A stretch of DNA of 64,000 nucleotides from Cymbidium sinense (GCA_021442155.1 CM038228.1:86692114-86756113), one strand, 5' to 3'; shown: positions 12,317 through 24,430, counted from the stretch's first letter. Program-made: numbers and translations. The notes: generated from the letters alone by a model not told the origin.

Positions 12317-12859
12317 TCAAGCCATTATTGTAGCTTCATCTATAGCCCAACGACGGATGACATTGCCATCCAGTGATAGAGTTGAGTTTCGAATATTTCT
12401 ATATTCTAGATAGTCAAAACTTCGATAAAGTTGTGGGTGCTCAGAATCAATCAAATCAACTTGAGGCTCAATCTTGTTATCTGTTGGTGCTTGCATAAAT
12501 AGGACAACTGTGATTCGTGGCTTTGCTTTTTTACATAACACCCTATGCTTCACATTATGAAGTCTTCCATTGCTCCAAACCTTCATCATGTAATCAAGCC
12601 AATATTATGAACTTTCAAAAAATAGTATAAATTCTTGAATTTTATCAATTGGTTGAAAGTAATTAGAAAACATTCTATGAGGAAAAAAAAAAACAAAAAT
12701 CATCATGAATTTTACACTTTGTAGAACCTGAAACTTATCTATTAGGATTTGACATTAAAATAATTAAAATTAAAATTATCATTTTGTATAAACTTTATCT
12801 TCAGGCAACATAAAGAACACAAATAATTTGTATTATAGTCACCACTCTATGTTAAGTGG

Positions 12860-12946
<87 letters not shown>

Positions 12947-13423
12947 TTCCTTATTTTATGTATAAATAAATTAAGTAATTAATCATATGATTTAGATTAT
13001 TAATATCATGTTAAGTGAGTTTTTTTTTAATTTTTTTATCTTAGGTTTATGACAAAATACATCATGATATATTACCTTTCCTATATCGCCAATATTAACA
13101 AGAAATGTTCCTGGAAACGGATCAACGACCACAAACTGCCCAGTCGCGTCCATAAACTCGAAGCCTTCATTAGAATCATCTTCAAGAATGACAGTGATGA
13201 AGCTATTGTCTGTATGTAATGGCACACCACATGAACCGATAGCAGTTTCTTCTGTGAAATTGTATCTATTCATCCTTAGATGGCAACGCCAATCTTGAAA
13301 TGAATGTTGCAGGATTCCTAAACCTTCGGCTACTTTAGATGCCAAATCCACAGTGAGATTGTGAAGTTTAGTAGTAAATGTGCTCAGAATTTCTCTGTCG
13401 GTCAATTAAGAGAAATGTTATGC

Positions 13424-13455
<32 letters not shown>

Positions 13456-14072
13456 CTTCAAAATAGTAAATTGCATTAAATAGTAAAAAATTGAGTCAAG
13501 ATAAATCATGTTCTTATTTAAATGACAAAATTATTGAGCTAGCTAGGATGATACTCATTAAATATAATGGAATTAATTCATTATTAATTTGTTTAAATAA
13601 TCTAATCCTATCTCGATATGACATTATATTTGTCTTATCAATTATTTTGTTCGTCATATATTATAATATTTATATATCAATTATATCACAAATTAGCTCA
13701 TAAATAATATATATTAAATTATTGCCGATGAAAATATTGAAAAAAAATTAATAAAATAGTATAGGGACCGCAGCTGAATTTTAATGAAAAATATAACAGA
13801 TTTCAAAGCCGTTTGTTCCAAAATCATTAAATTTTTTTGTGGGAACCATAACTTTTTTTTTTAAAGACTAGAGTTTTGTCTACTAAATAAATTAAATTAA
13901 ATAAAGTTTCGTTACATAATTAAATTTTATTAAAACTGATCGTACAAACCTATTTTTATTGCAAAAATTAACCAAAAAGTAGTCAAATAAAATCATAGTA
14001 ATTTCATTGAAAGCAAAGTTATCTTTAGCAACGCCAGCAAATTTTTGAATTTAAGAAATCTTATGATTCAGG

Positions 14073-14119
<47 letters not shown>

Positions 14120-14476
14120 CGAGAGAGCTCACTTATCGTGGAATGAAATATCTAAGAGGGAGCAAAAAGTATGGATATCAGCGAGCAAGCTGGCATCATA
14201 GATGCCCAAACCCTCGTATGGTAGGCTCAACTGGTTAGGCTCCACGTAACCGCTTCCAAGAATGACATCAATATTGCGTTTCTTCACCTCAAAAGGGAGT
14301 TCAAAGATATTTCCCACAGAAGCCTTCATATCTGTCATGATTTCCTTAGAGATCCCATGATTGATCACTCGGAAGCAACCCAGCTCTAACACTGCTTTCA
14401 TGAACTTCTCCTTCTCTACTTCGTACTTCTCTAGATCAATTATGGGCACTACTATTTGCTCTGTTGCCATTATCAT
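12317..14476 (-). CDS. DAO: DAO-A: DAO-like 2-oxoglutarate/Fe(II) dioxygenase, intact 3-exon gene
   Basis: Model: complement of 12317..12580, 13076..13394 and 14133..14476, 308 codons plus stop. All introns are GT-AG and phases agree (split AA|A Lys codon; second junction phase 0). It should oxidise the auxin indole-3-acetic acid to 2-oxindole-3-acetic acid in the cytosol. Residues ~10-70 hold the N-terminal PIIDLEKYE and GCFRVINHG motifs, then GSGYVEPN and YEGLGIYDAS. Metal ligands are H175 and D177 (HTD) and H233 (NVKH). The 2-oxoglutarate site reads R243-I-T245 where RxS is usual. WSNGRLHNVKHR is nearly identical to known DAO proteins, and the length fits (Arabidopsis DAO1 is ~300 residues). 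The second ATG (14470) aligns with the only ATG of DAO-E and may be the true start. Intron 1 (738 bp) holds AAT and GA microsatellites; intron 2 (495 bp) holds a long TA tract. Confidence 0.9.
12862..12946. repeat. (TA)n microsatellite in DAO-A intron 2
   Basis: About 85 bases of TA dinucleotides with one interruption, wholly inside intron 2. DAO-E has a compact 107-bp intron 2 without it, so the tract accounts for part of the length difference. It is likely to be highly variable between individuals. Confidence 0.95.
13420..13454. repeat. (AAT)n microsatellite in DAO-A intron 1
   Basis: About eleven AAT trinucleotides just inside the 3' end of intron 1, some 25 bases upstream (in the gene's sense) of the exon 2 acceptor at 13394. 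Confidence 0.9.
14068..14117. repeat. (GA)n microsatellite beside the DAO-A exon 1 donor
   Basis: About 50 bases of AG repeats (CT on the coding strand) beginning some 15 bases into intron 1, next to the donor site at 14132/14131. Confidence 0.9.
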
Positions 14477-14580
14477 CTATCTTCTCAGCTCACTTTTCTA
14501 TCTTCCTTTGTTGATGCCCTCAGAGTTACTCAGAGTTTGGGTTTTTAAACAGAAATATTATAGTCAAGTGAACTATTGAT
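14477..14580 (-). promoter_or_regulatory. DAO-A core promoter and 5' UTR
   Basis: On the minus strand a TATAATAT-like box lies near 14556..14564, and a TTTAAA word near 14545, about 70 to 90 bases before the start codon. The stretch between TATA and ATG carries a CTCAGAG-centred block that is also seen before the DAO relics near 24475, 27075 and 48985, so it marks the ancestral promoter. The position of the transcription start is inferred only. Confidence 0.45.
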
Positions 14581-14659
14581 GATCATTAACAGATGTCAAG
14601 TCTTTTTTTATTATTATTTTATCCATTTGTTTATGCCTAATCTTTGATAGCGATAACGG

Positions 14660-14715
14660 TACAATCTCAGCGGACTCCGGATACATCCGGAGTCCGCACG
14701 TAATATTTTTTTCTT
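14660..14715. repeat. Perfect palindrome upstream of DAO-A, possible transposon-end relic
   Basis: Arms GCGGACTCCGGAT (14670..14682) and ATCCGGAGTCCGC (14685..14697) are exact reverse complements around a 2-base centre. It is followed at once by ACGTAATATTTT. The same 12-base word follows a similar hairpin at 46053..46082, whose arms also contain GCGGACTC. It sits ~195 bases upstream of the DAO-A start codon. It could be the remains of a terminal inverted repeat or a foldback element. Confidence 0.7.
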
Positions 14716-15934
14716 TGGAAGAGGTTAAGCTAGATTTTTAGATTCCTGGTGAACTCTTCAATAGTACAAGATATAATATAATAAATTATGACAAACTTTA
14801 TAATAGCCGTAGGATAAATTTTTCCATTAATAAAAATATGTGTGTGATCATCTACAAACGTAATATCATTCAAATTTATTATTTTTTCTCTTCATTTATT
14901 TTAATTATCTACAACTAGATGTCAATATATTTATCATGAAATAGTGATGGTCTTGGATAAAGTAGTATTTAATTCATGAAATAAATAGTATTATAATATT
15001 GATATGTCACACTATCTTGAAGACAACTCCAATGCCTTGAGGCTTCTTCGGCTTAAATATGTGAGTAATTTTTTTATAATTTATATCTATTGTATCAACA
15101 CCTTTCTTACTTATGACAAAGATATTATTTATAACCTCCAAAATATATTAGTGAAATTACTTGAATTGAGCCAAGCTTCTTGGTTATTTCTTTTTTATTA
15201 TTATTATTTTACATTTGAAAATTCATATATCTCTTACAACAATTCTCTTATCTATGAGTGTATTGAATCTCCATAGAAAACTAAAATGTTAAATATTTTC
15301 TCTCTACTACCACAAACATTCTAGCATTCAACACATATTATAATGACAATCATGATAATTAGAGTAAGATTTTATAAGATCTTAAAGCTCCCCTCCTTGA
15401 AGTAAGGGGAATTGAGTAACATTGGGTTCGTTGGAGAGTAAAAGAACAATGATAGAACCTCCCTTTTGAGAAAGATAAATTGAACCTAGAGATTTCTACA
15501 CATGACAAAACTTGGCACACCAAAAATAAATGACATACTAGAACTCTAAGTAATATTATGAGCTTTAGTGTTATTTATGATATGGGAGTTCTTTCTCAAT
15601 TTGGAATGTATTAAATGTGTAGAATTATGATGTATTTATGGGTTTTCGAAGTAGTGTCTTTTTATTACATTTTGCTAGAAACTTTCATGTATATGCTTGC
15701 ATTTACTTACCTAAAGAGCACCCTTCTTTATCGGATGGTAACCACACGATCTTTCCCTAGGATTGCCATAAGGACCGAACTAGGCTAAGGCTTCTCATGG
15801 CTACTCACTATTGCTCCATTAGAGTGGTTTGATGATGGATGATACTAATGTTTTCTTTGATTATGTGATTGTTTGGTTGCTTGAAAAGGTAATACAGTGT
15901 AATAAGAAGTCAATGCAATTAAAATACTTTGTAG
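14716..15934. other. Intergenic sequence with no gene recognised
   Basis: A plus-strand frame of 90 codons at 15004..15276 is leucine, isoleucine, tyrosine and phenylalanine rich and shows no motif. I regard it as a chance frame in AT-rich DNA. The start of the plus-strand gypsy fragment is somewhere near 15900, but its exact edge cannot be placed. Confidence 0.4.
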
Positions 15935-17237
15935 TTATTTAGATGGTTGTAAAACAAATTCATGGTTTAAGTTGCAAGTAAAAGTAATGTGAATTTTAAA
16001 AGAAATCGATAGTGACGATGACAACAACAACTGGATGGATATGAGGAGATGGTATTGACAATGGCAAGCAAAGCATGATGGTTTGGAGGTTACGTCGCGA
16101 AAAAACCACGATGAAAGAGCCCCCATTCGTCAGTCTAATGACAAAACCATCAACCCACTACAGCTTAACTCGAAGAGTGAAGTAGGTTCTAAAGGTCGAA
16201 CTCAACAAGGCCAAATGTGGCCGAGTTGCTGACGCTCTCCTCACTCAACAAGCTGTAAGAAATGACAGCAGTGAAAGAGCCCTTGCTCATCAATCCAATG
16301 ACGATAGCTATTCAATCTCAAACTAGATCCAGCTTAGTGATTACAAGCAACCATGATCTAAGAGATCTTTCCACTTGGTTAATAGACCAAGATAATCTAA
16401 CAAAACTCTCAATTCAGGGTTGCCTCAAATAATCATTATATTGCCTACAGAGTGATATTTTAATTTATTCACAAATGATCTGATCAAGCTCAAAGCACAG
16501 ATCAAAGCTAATCTCTTCATCAAGCCTATCAAACTGGAAAGCATAGGATCGAGAAAATAATTTCATAGTTCATACAAAATCGATGACCGAACTAAAAAAA
16601 TTTCATGGTTATTTAATCTGTTAAAGCACATATTGCTATATTGATAACTCAACATTAACCCTATATAAGCCGGGAGGTTCGGTCATCTGTATGTACCCTT
16701 CAACGAGCCCATCAAGGTAGCAAGCATAGGATTCATGGCATATATACACTTTCTGATAAGTCAATATGGACAAATCAGGCCAGCCCTTCATAAAGTCCGT
16801 CAAGCTTAAAACTAGGACAGAAGGAATTTCAAATCCGACCAAGCATAGATAAACCAATTCCCCAGTAGAACCCTTCATCAAAATAAATAAACCAATTCCT
16901 CCATCAAACCCAACCAAGAACGAAGCTAGGGTTGGAGGAGGCTCAAATCTACAATAATATAAAAGAAAGAGATTTTCAGCAAAGCCATTGAAGTAGAGAG
17001 TAGATGGTGTAAGAACTCTTATCTAACTAACAAGTCGATTCTGACAAATTGGTCAATCCCGTCATTTACAATATCCTAAATAAGGCATCATAGTAATGAT
17101 AAATCCTATCAAAAGCTCCATAAGCTAGTGCAATCGAAGCTGAAATGATTCAAGTTCTATGAACAGCCTAAAGGGTCAACCAATTTTCAACAAATGTGAC
17201 TCATTCCATACGCGAATCACATTTGTTGGGGGGCATT
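15935..17237 (+). mobile_element. Internal 3' remnant of gypsy copy 2, ending in a polypurine tract
   Basis: 16100..16440 is the reverse complement of 57785..58270 in the right-hand element. Shared words are TGAAAGAGCCC, GCTCTCCTCACTCAACAAGC and TAGACCAAGATAATCTAA. Within it a ~130-170-bp unit is repeated twice. 17190..17237 matches 54368..54425 and ends with TTGGGGGGCATT directly before the LTR, which is a typical polypurine tract position for priming plus-strand DNA. The pol genes that should precede this on the plus strand are absent. About 16440..17190 is AT-rich filler in which I recognise nothing. Confidence 0.65.
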
Positions 17238-18084
17238 TGTTGACCTCCACATATATGTCATAAGTCGGGTCAAGCCCACAAGTCAAGTTCAGCGAACTTC
17301 GGAGGTGACTGTGCGCAAATCGAGGCACAAACTGTACTTGACAACATCGAAAATGATCGAAACAACCTATAATTGATGAACGGGATTTCTCGCTGCATTC
17401 AAAATGTCATAATTGGTCAGAATATAAATATTGTATAATCTAAAGATCAACCACTCAAGCGATCGAGCTATCAATGTGTCGATGTGCATATCAGAGTCAG
17501 AAAGCTGCGATGATGTCCGAACGATCTCCGTTCATAAAATTGATCATGCCGTTAGATTCAAAACATCGAAAATTATCAAATGAGACTATCCACGCTTAAT
17601 TCGGACAAGTTTGTGCAAATGTAGAATAATCAGAAGTGGTAGTACACAAATCGAGGTTAAAATGCACTAGATGTCACCAAAATCAATCCAAATGACCTTT
17701 GATCGACGAACGGGCTTATTCATTGCATTTAGAACATTGAAACTGGTCATAATATAAATATTACATAACTTGATGATCAACCGATCAAGCGATCAAGTCA
17801 TCAACGCCCCTGCATGCATATCGAGGTCTGGAGGCATCGATTCAAACCAAACGACCTCCATTCATAAAATTGATTGCATTGTTAGCTTTGAAATGTCAAA
17901 ATCTATCGAATAAGACTATTCGTACTCAATTCAGGCAAGTCTGTGTGATTATTTAGCGGTCAAAAGCGGCGATGCGCATTTTGAGTTAAAATTGATGGAA
18001 TTTGACGTCGACTTGAACCAAACGGCCTCTGATTGCGAAACACACTATGTCGTTGCGTTTAGAATATCAAAATAACCTTAAATT

Positions 18085-18086
<2 letters not shown>

Positions 18087-18141
<55 letters not shown>
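18087..18141. repeat. (TA)n microsatellite within the LTR
   Basis: About 55 bases of TA dinucleotides at the conserved LTR position, followed on the plus strand by TTGATTATCTAATCG, which is shared with the fragment at 46130..46930. Confidence 0.95.
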
Positions 18142-18143
<2 letters not shown>

Positions 18144-18835
18144 ATTATCTAATCGTGGCGTAAAACTCAATTTAAAGTCGATTAATTAATTTAAAAATCA
18201 AGTTAAAAGATCTAAAACTTAATCCTAGCCCTAATAAACCCAACCCGGTTCTCCCATTCATGCGCGACACACGACCTCCTTCATTCGGCCCAACCTAATC
18301 CATGCACGAGAGCGATCAGCCTCCCTCCACACAACCGAACACCGCACGAGAGTTTCCCTCCCTCCATTCAAACGGCAACCGCCCCTCCAACCGCTCCCTC
18401 CAAAATGCATGAAGAGTGGTACCTCTTTTTCTCCCTCTCATCCCAACCGAAGGGAAGTTCCTTCTTGCCTCTCATCCAAAAAAAAAAAAAAAATCAAAAA
18501 GGCTCTCCCCTTTTTCCTTGACTTCATCTCTCAAGCAAACCGAAAAAGAAAAAGGTAAGGCTTCTTCTTCTCCTTCCCCCTTCTTCTTCTCCCTCCTTCT
18601 TCTTCTTTCCCTTCTTTCCTTTCCTTCTTCTTCCATTTCTTTCTCCAAATCAAAATTTACAGATTCTTTTTCTTCCTCTTTCCTCTTCTTTCTTCTTCAT
18701 CTTCTTTCTTTCCCCCCTCAAAACCAAAAATATCTTCCCTCTTTCCCTCACAAATCTAATCCGAAATTCCATTTTCCCGAATTTCTCAATTCAAAATTTC
18801 TCCCTTTTTTCCAAATCTGAATTTCATCGCAATCT

Positions 18836-19080
18836 CCTTCGCTGCAATAGGAGAAGAACACCATCATGAGGCGAGTTCTTCTTTCGGTTTCCGGCATCGC
18901 CCTCCTTGCATTACACTTCCAATTTTTTCTTCGCCGCAATCAGAGAGCAACACCTTCATGAGGAGGGTTCTTCTTTCGGATTCCAGCATCGCCCTTCTTG
19001 CATTAGACTTCCAATTTTCACTTCGCTGCAACTGGAGAAGAACACTGTCATGAGGTGGGTTCTTCTCTTGATTTTCAACA
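18836..19080. repeat. Three tandem ~92-bp units in the LTR
   Basis: Units begin CTTCGCTGCAAT, CTTCGCCGCAAT and CTTCGCTGCAAC near 18836, 18928 and 19020. Each carries a CATGAGG...GGTTCTTCT core and a TTGCATTA.ACTTCCAATTTT end. The third copy diverges after about 60 bases. The repeats hold ATG codons in both directions, which explains the short shadow frames here. Confidence 0.85.
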
Positions 19081-20302
19081 TATCTAATCCTGTTTCCTTA
19101 CCAATCATTACAACACGTAGAAAATGAGTCATAACTTGTGAGATCAATGTGTGAATCAAGTTTGAAGGCTTCGTCATGCTCATGAGGGCATGATGAGATA
19201 AAATTGTCAGAGTGTCAGAACCGCTTCACGTGAGGGTGTACCGAGTAAGCCAACATCTGTTAGATGTCGCTCACCCCAGCCGAAATGCTGCCGAAATTTT
19301 GAATAAATTTTAGACTTAGAAAAAAAGTGAAATGAATACACATGCATTATATTTCTTTCTGCAGGTTTCAAGACCCCGCTAATGTCTATTAGGGCATAGT
19401 GGGTGTAAAGACGGCTGTGGCGTCGCAACACATCACTCGCTACGCTCATTAAGGCGTACCAAGATAGTCAAAATACTCCTGATGGAGCCCCCTATGCGAA
19501 GATAATGAGGGGAGGCTGCCAAAATTATGCCTGATTTTGGATTAAATTTGAGATTTAAGCAAATTTAAATGGAAATCATTTAAACTTAAATCAAATAAAA
19601 AATACACAATAAACATGAAAATAAACATTAAAATAAAGTGGAAAATGCTTAAAGGAAACTAAACAAAACAAAGAGGAAACATAATACTAAAGTAAACTAC
19701 TTACTTTAAACGGAAGCAAGTTTCCTTCCTTTCTTCAAAATTCTTAAAGGCTATGAAGTTTTCTCTTGAAGAAAATAATGTGAAAAGTAAAACTCCCCCA
19801 CTAGCCTTATTTATAGGAAAGGAAAGCTATCTTTATGTGACCCGCTTATAATTAAATTAACAACATATGTAGAACAAATCATAACAACCTTGTTCCATGT
19901 TTGTTATCAAAATGAATGCAAGTGAAACTTAAGGAAGTTAATACTAAACTCATAACAAACTTGTAATAAATTTGAAGTTTAATTTTCAAATAAATAGGGA
20001 ATTTGATATGAAGTTAAAAATGAATTTAAATTGGGTCTAACACTTATTGTAGAAAATGTGAAAAGTTCTTAAATGATAAAATTAGTGATGATTGAAGCTT
20101 TCTTTTAGGTGAACTTCGTACATATCAACTTGTATGAATACAACTGCATGAACTATGTCCTAGCACATATCTTGTAGCGGTCACCCCTTTGGGTCAAATA
20201 TTTCAAAATATATGCAAATGCTTGAATGAAAATAAATTCATTACACATATCTAAAATGAATATATTTTTATTCAAAGCTTGTGCAAACTTTCAAATAGTC
20301 AT

Positions 20303-20890
20303 CACCGGATCTGCAACTCTTTATACAAGCAGACAGAAGGTGATGCTAAATTAAATTCTACAAAAATTATGGAGCTTCTTTCAATCCAAAAATAAAAAAA
20401 ATTTCATTCTAATTATGATTTTTAATGTCAGTAATTTTATTAATTAGATGAAATTATATAAGTTATAAACTCCTACATGTGCTTGAACATAGAGATTTAA
20501 AGTGCAAATTTTAATGTCTAAAAAGGTTGCGCAGGCTAAATTGGAATTAATTAAATATTAATCTAAAATATCAAATAAAATATTAGACCAATTTACAATG
20601 TCTTTGTCGCCACCGGATCTATAACTCATTGTACAAGCAGACAAAAGGCGATGCTAAATCAAAATCTATAAAAATCGTAGGGATTCCTTCAATTAAAAAT
20701 TAAGGAATTTCATTCTAATTATAATTTTCAAAAATCAATAATTTCATTAATTAGATGAAATTAGCTAAGCTATAAATACCTGCATGTGCTCAGACATAGA
20801 GATTTCAAGTGCAAATTTTAATGTCTAAAAATATTGTGTAAACTAAGTTAGAATTAAATGAAAATCTAAAATCAATCTCATAATTAAGAA
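20303..20890. repeat. Two tandem ~305-bp units in the LTR
   Basis: Both units start with CACCGGATCT and contain TACAAGCAGACA, GATGCTAAAT, ATTAGATGAAATTA and AAGTGCAAATTTTAATGTCT in the same order. A third, heavily diverged partial unit may follow at 20900..21120. Confidence 0.8.
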
Positions 20891-22094
20891 AAAACACTAC
20901 ATGCAGTCTTAAATGCACCTGCATGGGCACTGACACTATGTTGAATATTTAGATTCCAGTGTCTGAGGATACTGTGCTACCCAGTTTAGTCTTAGGGCTG
21001 GGTCCAGTTAACAAAATCTAAAATTCTATTATAAGAATTTCAACTTAGTAAATTATCTGAGAAACTGATTCTATCAGGTGACAGAAGATCTAATCATCTG
21101 TTAGCAGCTAAACAGAGTTGACAGGATCTAAAGCTCTTAAATATATTCAAATTAATCAATTTTTCAAATCAAATTAACTCAAATTAAATATCAATCTCCA
21201 AAAAATTGCTCAAATGGAATCTAATCATTAAAAGATTAAAGCAAATTCAATCTATCCACCTTCCGCAACTGTTTGTCGGGAGGGAGGGGGTGACAAATTA
21301 AGAAAACTCTAGCTCAGAAAGGAGTTAATGCCAAATCAAGTGTTATACTATATTCACTCTCAATCAATCTCTTGCCGATGGGGCGTGGCGTGTCATCTGG
21401 CGTGTGCGGCCCATAGATGATGAAGTAGGACCAGTCTTACGGGTGGTTTGGCCAATCAAGCTCCATTATATTACGATCACGACCATAGCCTATATGCTCC
21501 CCAATGGCTCTGTCGTTTGAGTTGTGAATCATAGGGTGTACTTGATAGGGCAAATAGCCCTCTGTCAGCTAAGGTGGACTTAAGATTATCTCATTAAAGA
21601 AACACCACCCAAAATCTATAAGAATTTCTTGGATGACGTAATCCATGTGCTGCTAATAAGGATTCTTCGGTTAGGTTGGGTCGATTACTTCCTCTGACTA
21701 AGTAGATTAGGAACCACGACGGACCGGGATGACGGAACCATAGGATCTAGATCGGGCACATCATCATTCCCCCAACCATTCAGTTTAAGCTGAAATGATG
21801 AATTTCATAATCTAAACTCTGAAACTCCATATGCTACTACTATACGCTATGCATTTAGCGATCTAATAACTAGCCTTAATCGAAAGTTCTCTCTCACTTA
21901 CTGAGAGGGGTAATTAACTATAGGGGCTTACGCCTATAGGAAACCTGGAACCAGATCTAAAGTCCTCACCAAATGAGTGTGAAATGTCTTATCTATTATT
22001 CCATCTGCCTACTGAAAATTACACCGACACTTTAACTCATACTCTATTCAATTCAATTTGTTGAGAGGTCGATGGCGAATTTTCAAAGCCCATA

Positions 22095-23598
22095 AAGATG
22101 TTAGGTTTTCAAGTTAATCAAGTTTGGATATCTATGGGCCATAAGGCTTATCAAGTTAGGAATCTTTTTATGGCAATGGAGAGAGATAAATAAAGTGATT
22201 ATGTTCCTCATTTAACTTTTAAAATTGTAAGTATTCCTTCTTAAGTTTTTTAACTAATGTTTTTTTTCTTATTTTAGTTTTATAGGACATAAAGTTATAA
22301 TGGCCTTAGTCAAGGACCTTATCTATTATATTACCCACCCTTTTTTACCTAGGATCATGTCATCCTTGCTATATAAATAGCATTTTGACAATCATGGTCA
22401 ACACTTTATATTTTGAAAATTTAAGTTTTATTTAATTAATTTAATTATATATTATTTATTAATTTATCATTTTTTAGGATCTATTCTCTTAATTTACGAA
22501 GGAGACTGCTAATGTTTGAGATGCATAATATTTTTTTTATAGGTATCTAACGCAAACATTAAATGTTTTCATTGTGAAACCTTAAGTAGGGACAACATGA
22601 GTAAAGTTGATCACACTATGGGTTGTGGATCATCATGAATTTAAAATAAAGTATAGGAAGACAACCTTTTACACTTGCTTAGTAGATATTGCATGAAGGT
22701 CTTTGGGCAACTTCTGTAGTCTCCTTACCATTAAATAAGTTCATAAAGCATTCTAGCAATTTCATCCATTTATTGTGCAGCAATAGCATTTTGTAAATTT
22801 TATATAGCTTAAATAAAATAATAGATATTATTTAGAAATATATTTTTATCATAATCCTATACAATATAGAGTCAAAGTAAAGTGCACCGATAAAAGAATT
22901 GAACAATTACAAATGACCAATGAGAAGGACACTGATGACTACATTTACCTTCAATCTTGTGTAATTGATGCAAGTATTTTATGATTATTAACACACTCAT
23001 TTTTTATTCATTGTATGAAAACACAATATTAATATAATTTAATATAATATCTTGTTAATATAAAAAATATAGAAGAGTTATGATCTTGAAATATGGAGAT
23101 CATGAATTTGACCCAAAAATAAGTATATAAGCTATAGTGGGGTGACCAAAAGTTGAGCATATGCCTTTGGTGGTCATGTTGAAGATAGTTGATATGATTG
23201 GGTCTTTTTCACATCACATAGATTTTCATGAAGTTTATGTGAAGGATAACCAATCTTAGGATATAAGAGAAAGGATATTATGTGGCCCATGCTTAATGAT
23301 TTTCAACAATAAGACATTATAGGTGGAGGAGCTAGTAGGTGTGAGGAAGTGGTAGGAAAAGAAGAAGAAATGATGGTAAGGAGAAAAATGATGATGACTA
23401 TTAAATGTTTTTTTTTTTAGATTTTTTTTTCTTATAGATTTTAGCTTGAGAATGTCATGTATGAGGCTCATCTTGAAAATAAAGTTTTAACTTGAAACCA
23501 TTTAATTTTTAAATCACTCTTCATTATCAACTGCCATGGTCATTCAACAAAATACATTTAAGATGCAATCCTCATCGTTAAATGTTAAATCTTTTTTT
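22095..23598. other. Flank with duplicated DAO downstream DNA, no gene
   Basis: 22095..22600 shows nothing I recognise. 22740..23580 is similar to the DAO-A downstream flank at 11380..12300, which shows it came with the DAO relic at 23599..24430 in a segmental duplication. The minus-strand frame at 23256..23471 is histidine, phenylalanine and serine rich and looks like chance. Confidence 0.5.
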
Positions 23599-24430
23599 TC
23601 AAGCCTTTTTGAAAGATTCATTTATAGTCCAATGGACAAGAGCTTCACTAGCTATTGATAGAGTTGAGAGTTGAATCTTTCTATACTTCATGTAGTAAAA
23701 ATATTGATAGAGATGTGTATGCTCAAAATCAAGCAACCCATCTTGAATCTCAATCTTATTGTCCTTTGGTGCAAGCATAAGTATGACAATCATAATTCGT
23801 TGTTCTGCTTTATTGCATAACATCCTGTGCTTCATATTATGAAGTTTTCTATTGATCCATACTTTCATCAAGCATTCAAGCCAAAATTTATTAACTATAA
23901 TTATATTAATAATCACATTTACAAGAAAATATAAATAGATAAAGAGAAATTTTCCATGGATTCATTTGATCATTTGTAAATAGAAAATAAGTTTTTAAAA
24001 TTAGTAAAATTTGTTGGAAGTGATTAGAAAACATTCTATGCAAGGAAAAAAAATCAACATGGATTTTAAACATGGTGAAACCTCAAATATAATTATTATG
24101 ATTTTTCATATAAAATAATTACAAAATATTATTTTCTAAATTATGTATTTTATCTACAACCACGCACATAAATATTAATTTAAATTAATGTAACAAACAC
24201 GCAATTTGATTTAATTTTACATAGCGACTTCTAATAATGACATTAGCGTTAAGGTGCTTCAACTTAGAGGAAAGATTTCATTTACGTCAACTTTTACATC
24301 AATCATAAGTTTTTTAGGAATTTTATGGTTTATCGCTCGATAACAACATAGTATTGTTACTGCCGTCTTCAAATTTTGCCAAATTAATTATTAGGATTGA
24401 GATTTCATTCATTGTCATTATCACTGATCA
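23599..24430 (-). pseudogene. DAO relic B: open exon 3 with dead acceptor, decayed exon 1, no exon 2
   Basis: Exon 3 (23599..23862) is exactly 264 nt, like the intact genes, and fully open. It keeps the distal metal histidine in NMKH, but the 2-oxoglutarate motif is R-I-M, not R-I-T. The splice acceptor before it reads AA at 23864/23863 where the intact genes have AG, so it could not be spliced normally. About 24233..24430 holds a degraded exon 1: MNEISILIINLAKFE then stops where VINHG should be. No exon 2 is visible between them (23863..24232). Its upstream flank at 24470..24780 matches DAO promoter DNA near 31550..31660. Confidence 0.8.

Larger units (their letters stand above)
17238..22094 (+). 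mobile_element. ~4.86-kb LTR of a Tat-type gypsy element (copy 2)
   Basis: It runs from TGTTGACCTCC (17238) to GGGCCCATA-like sequence at 22094, where the final CACA has decayed to CATA. It matches the LTR at 50195..54367 along most of its length in the opposite orientation. In order it holds ~340-bp tandem units (about 17300..18060), a (TA)n tract, a pyrimidine-rich stretch (about 18340..18760), three ~92-bp repeats (18836..19080), an antisense TATAAATA (19808..19815), and two ~305-bp tandem units (20303..20890). The end from 21240 to 22094 matches 2236..3150 and 50195..50930. Orientation comes from the polypurine tract just upstream. Open frames inside it, such as 18416..18820, are chance. 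Confidence 0.75.

Noticed and set aside
18416..18820. 134-codon plus-strand open frame rich in Ser, Phe, Lys and Pro
   Set aside because: It lies in the pyrimidine-rich stretch of the gypsy LTR. Low-complexity CTT/TTC/CCC sequence is open by chance, and there is no domain.
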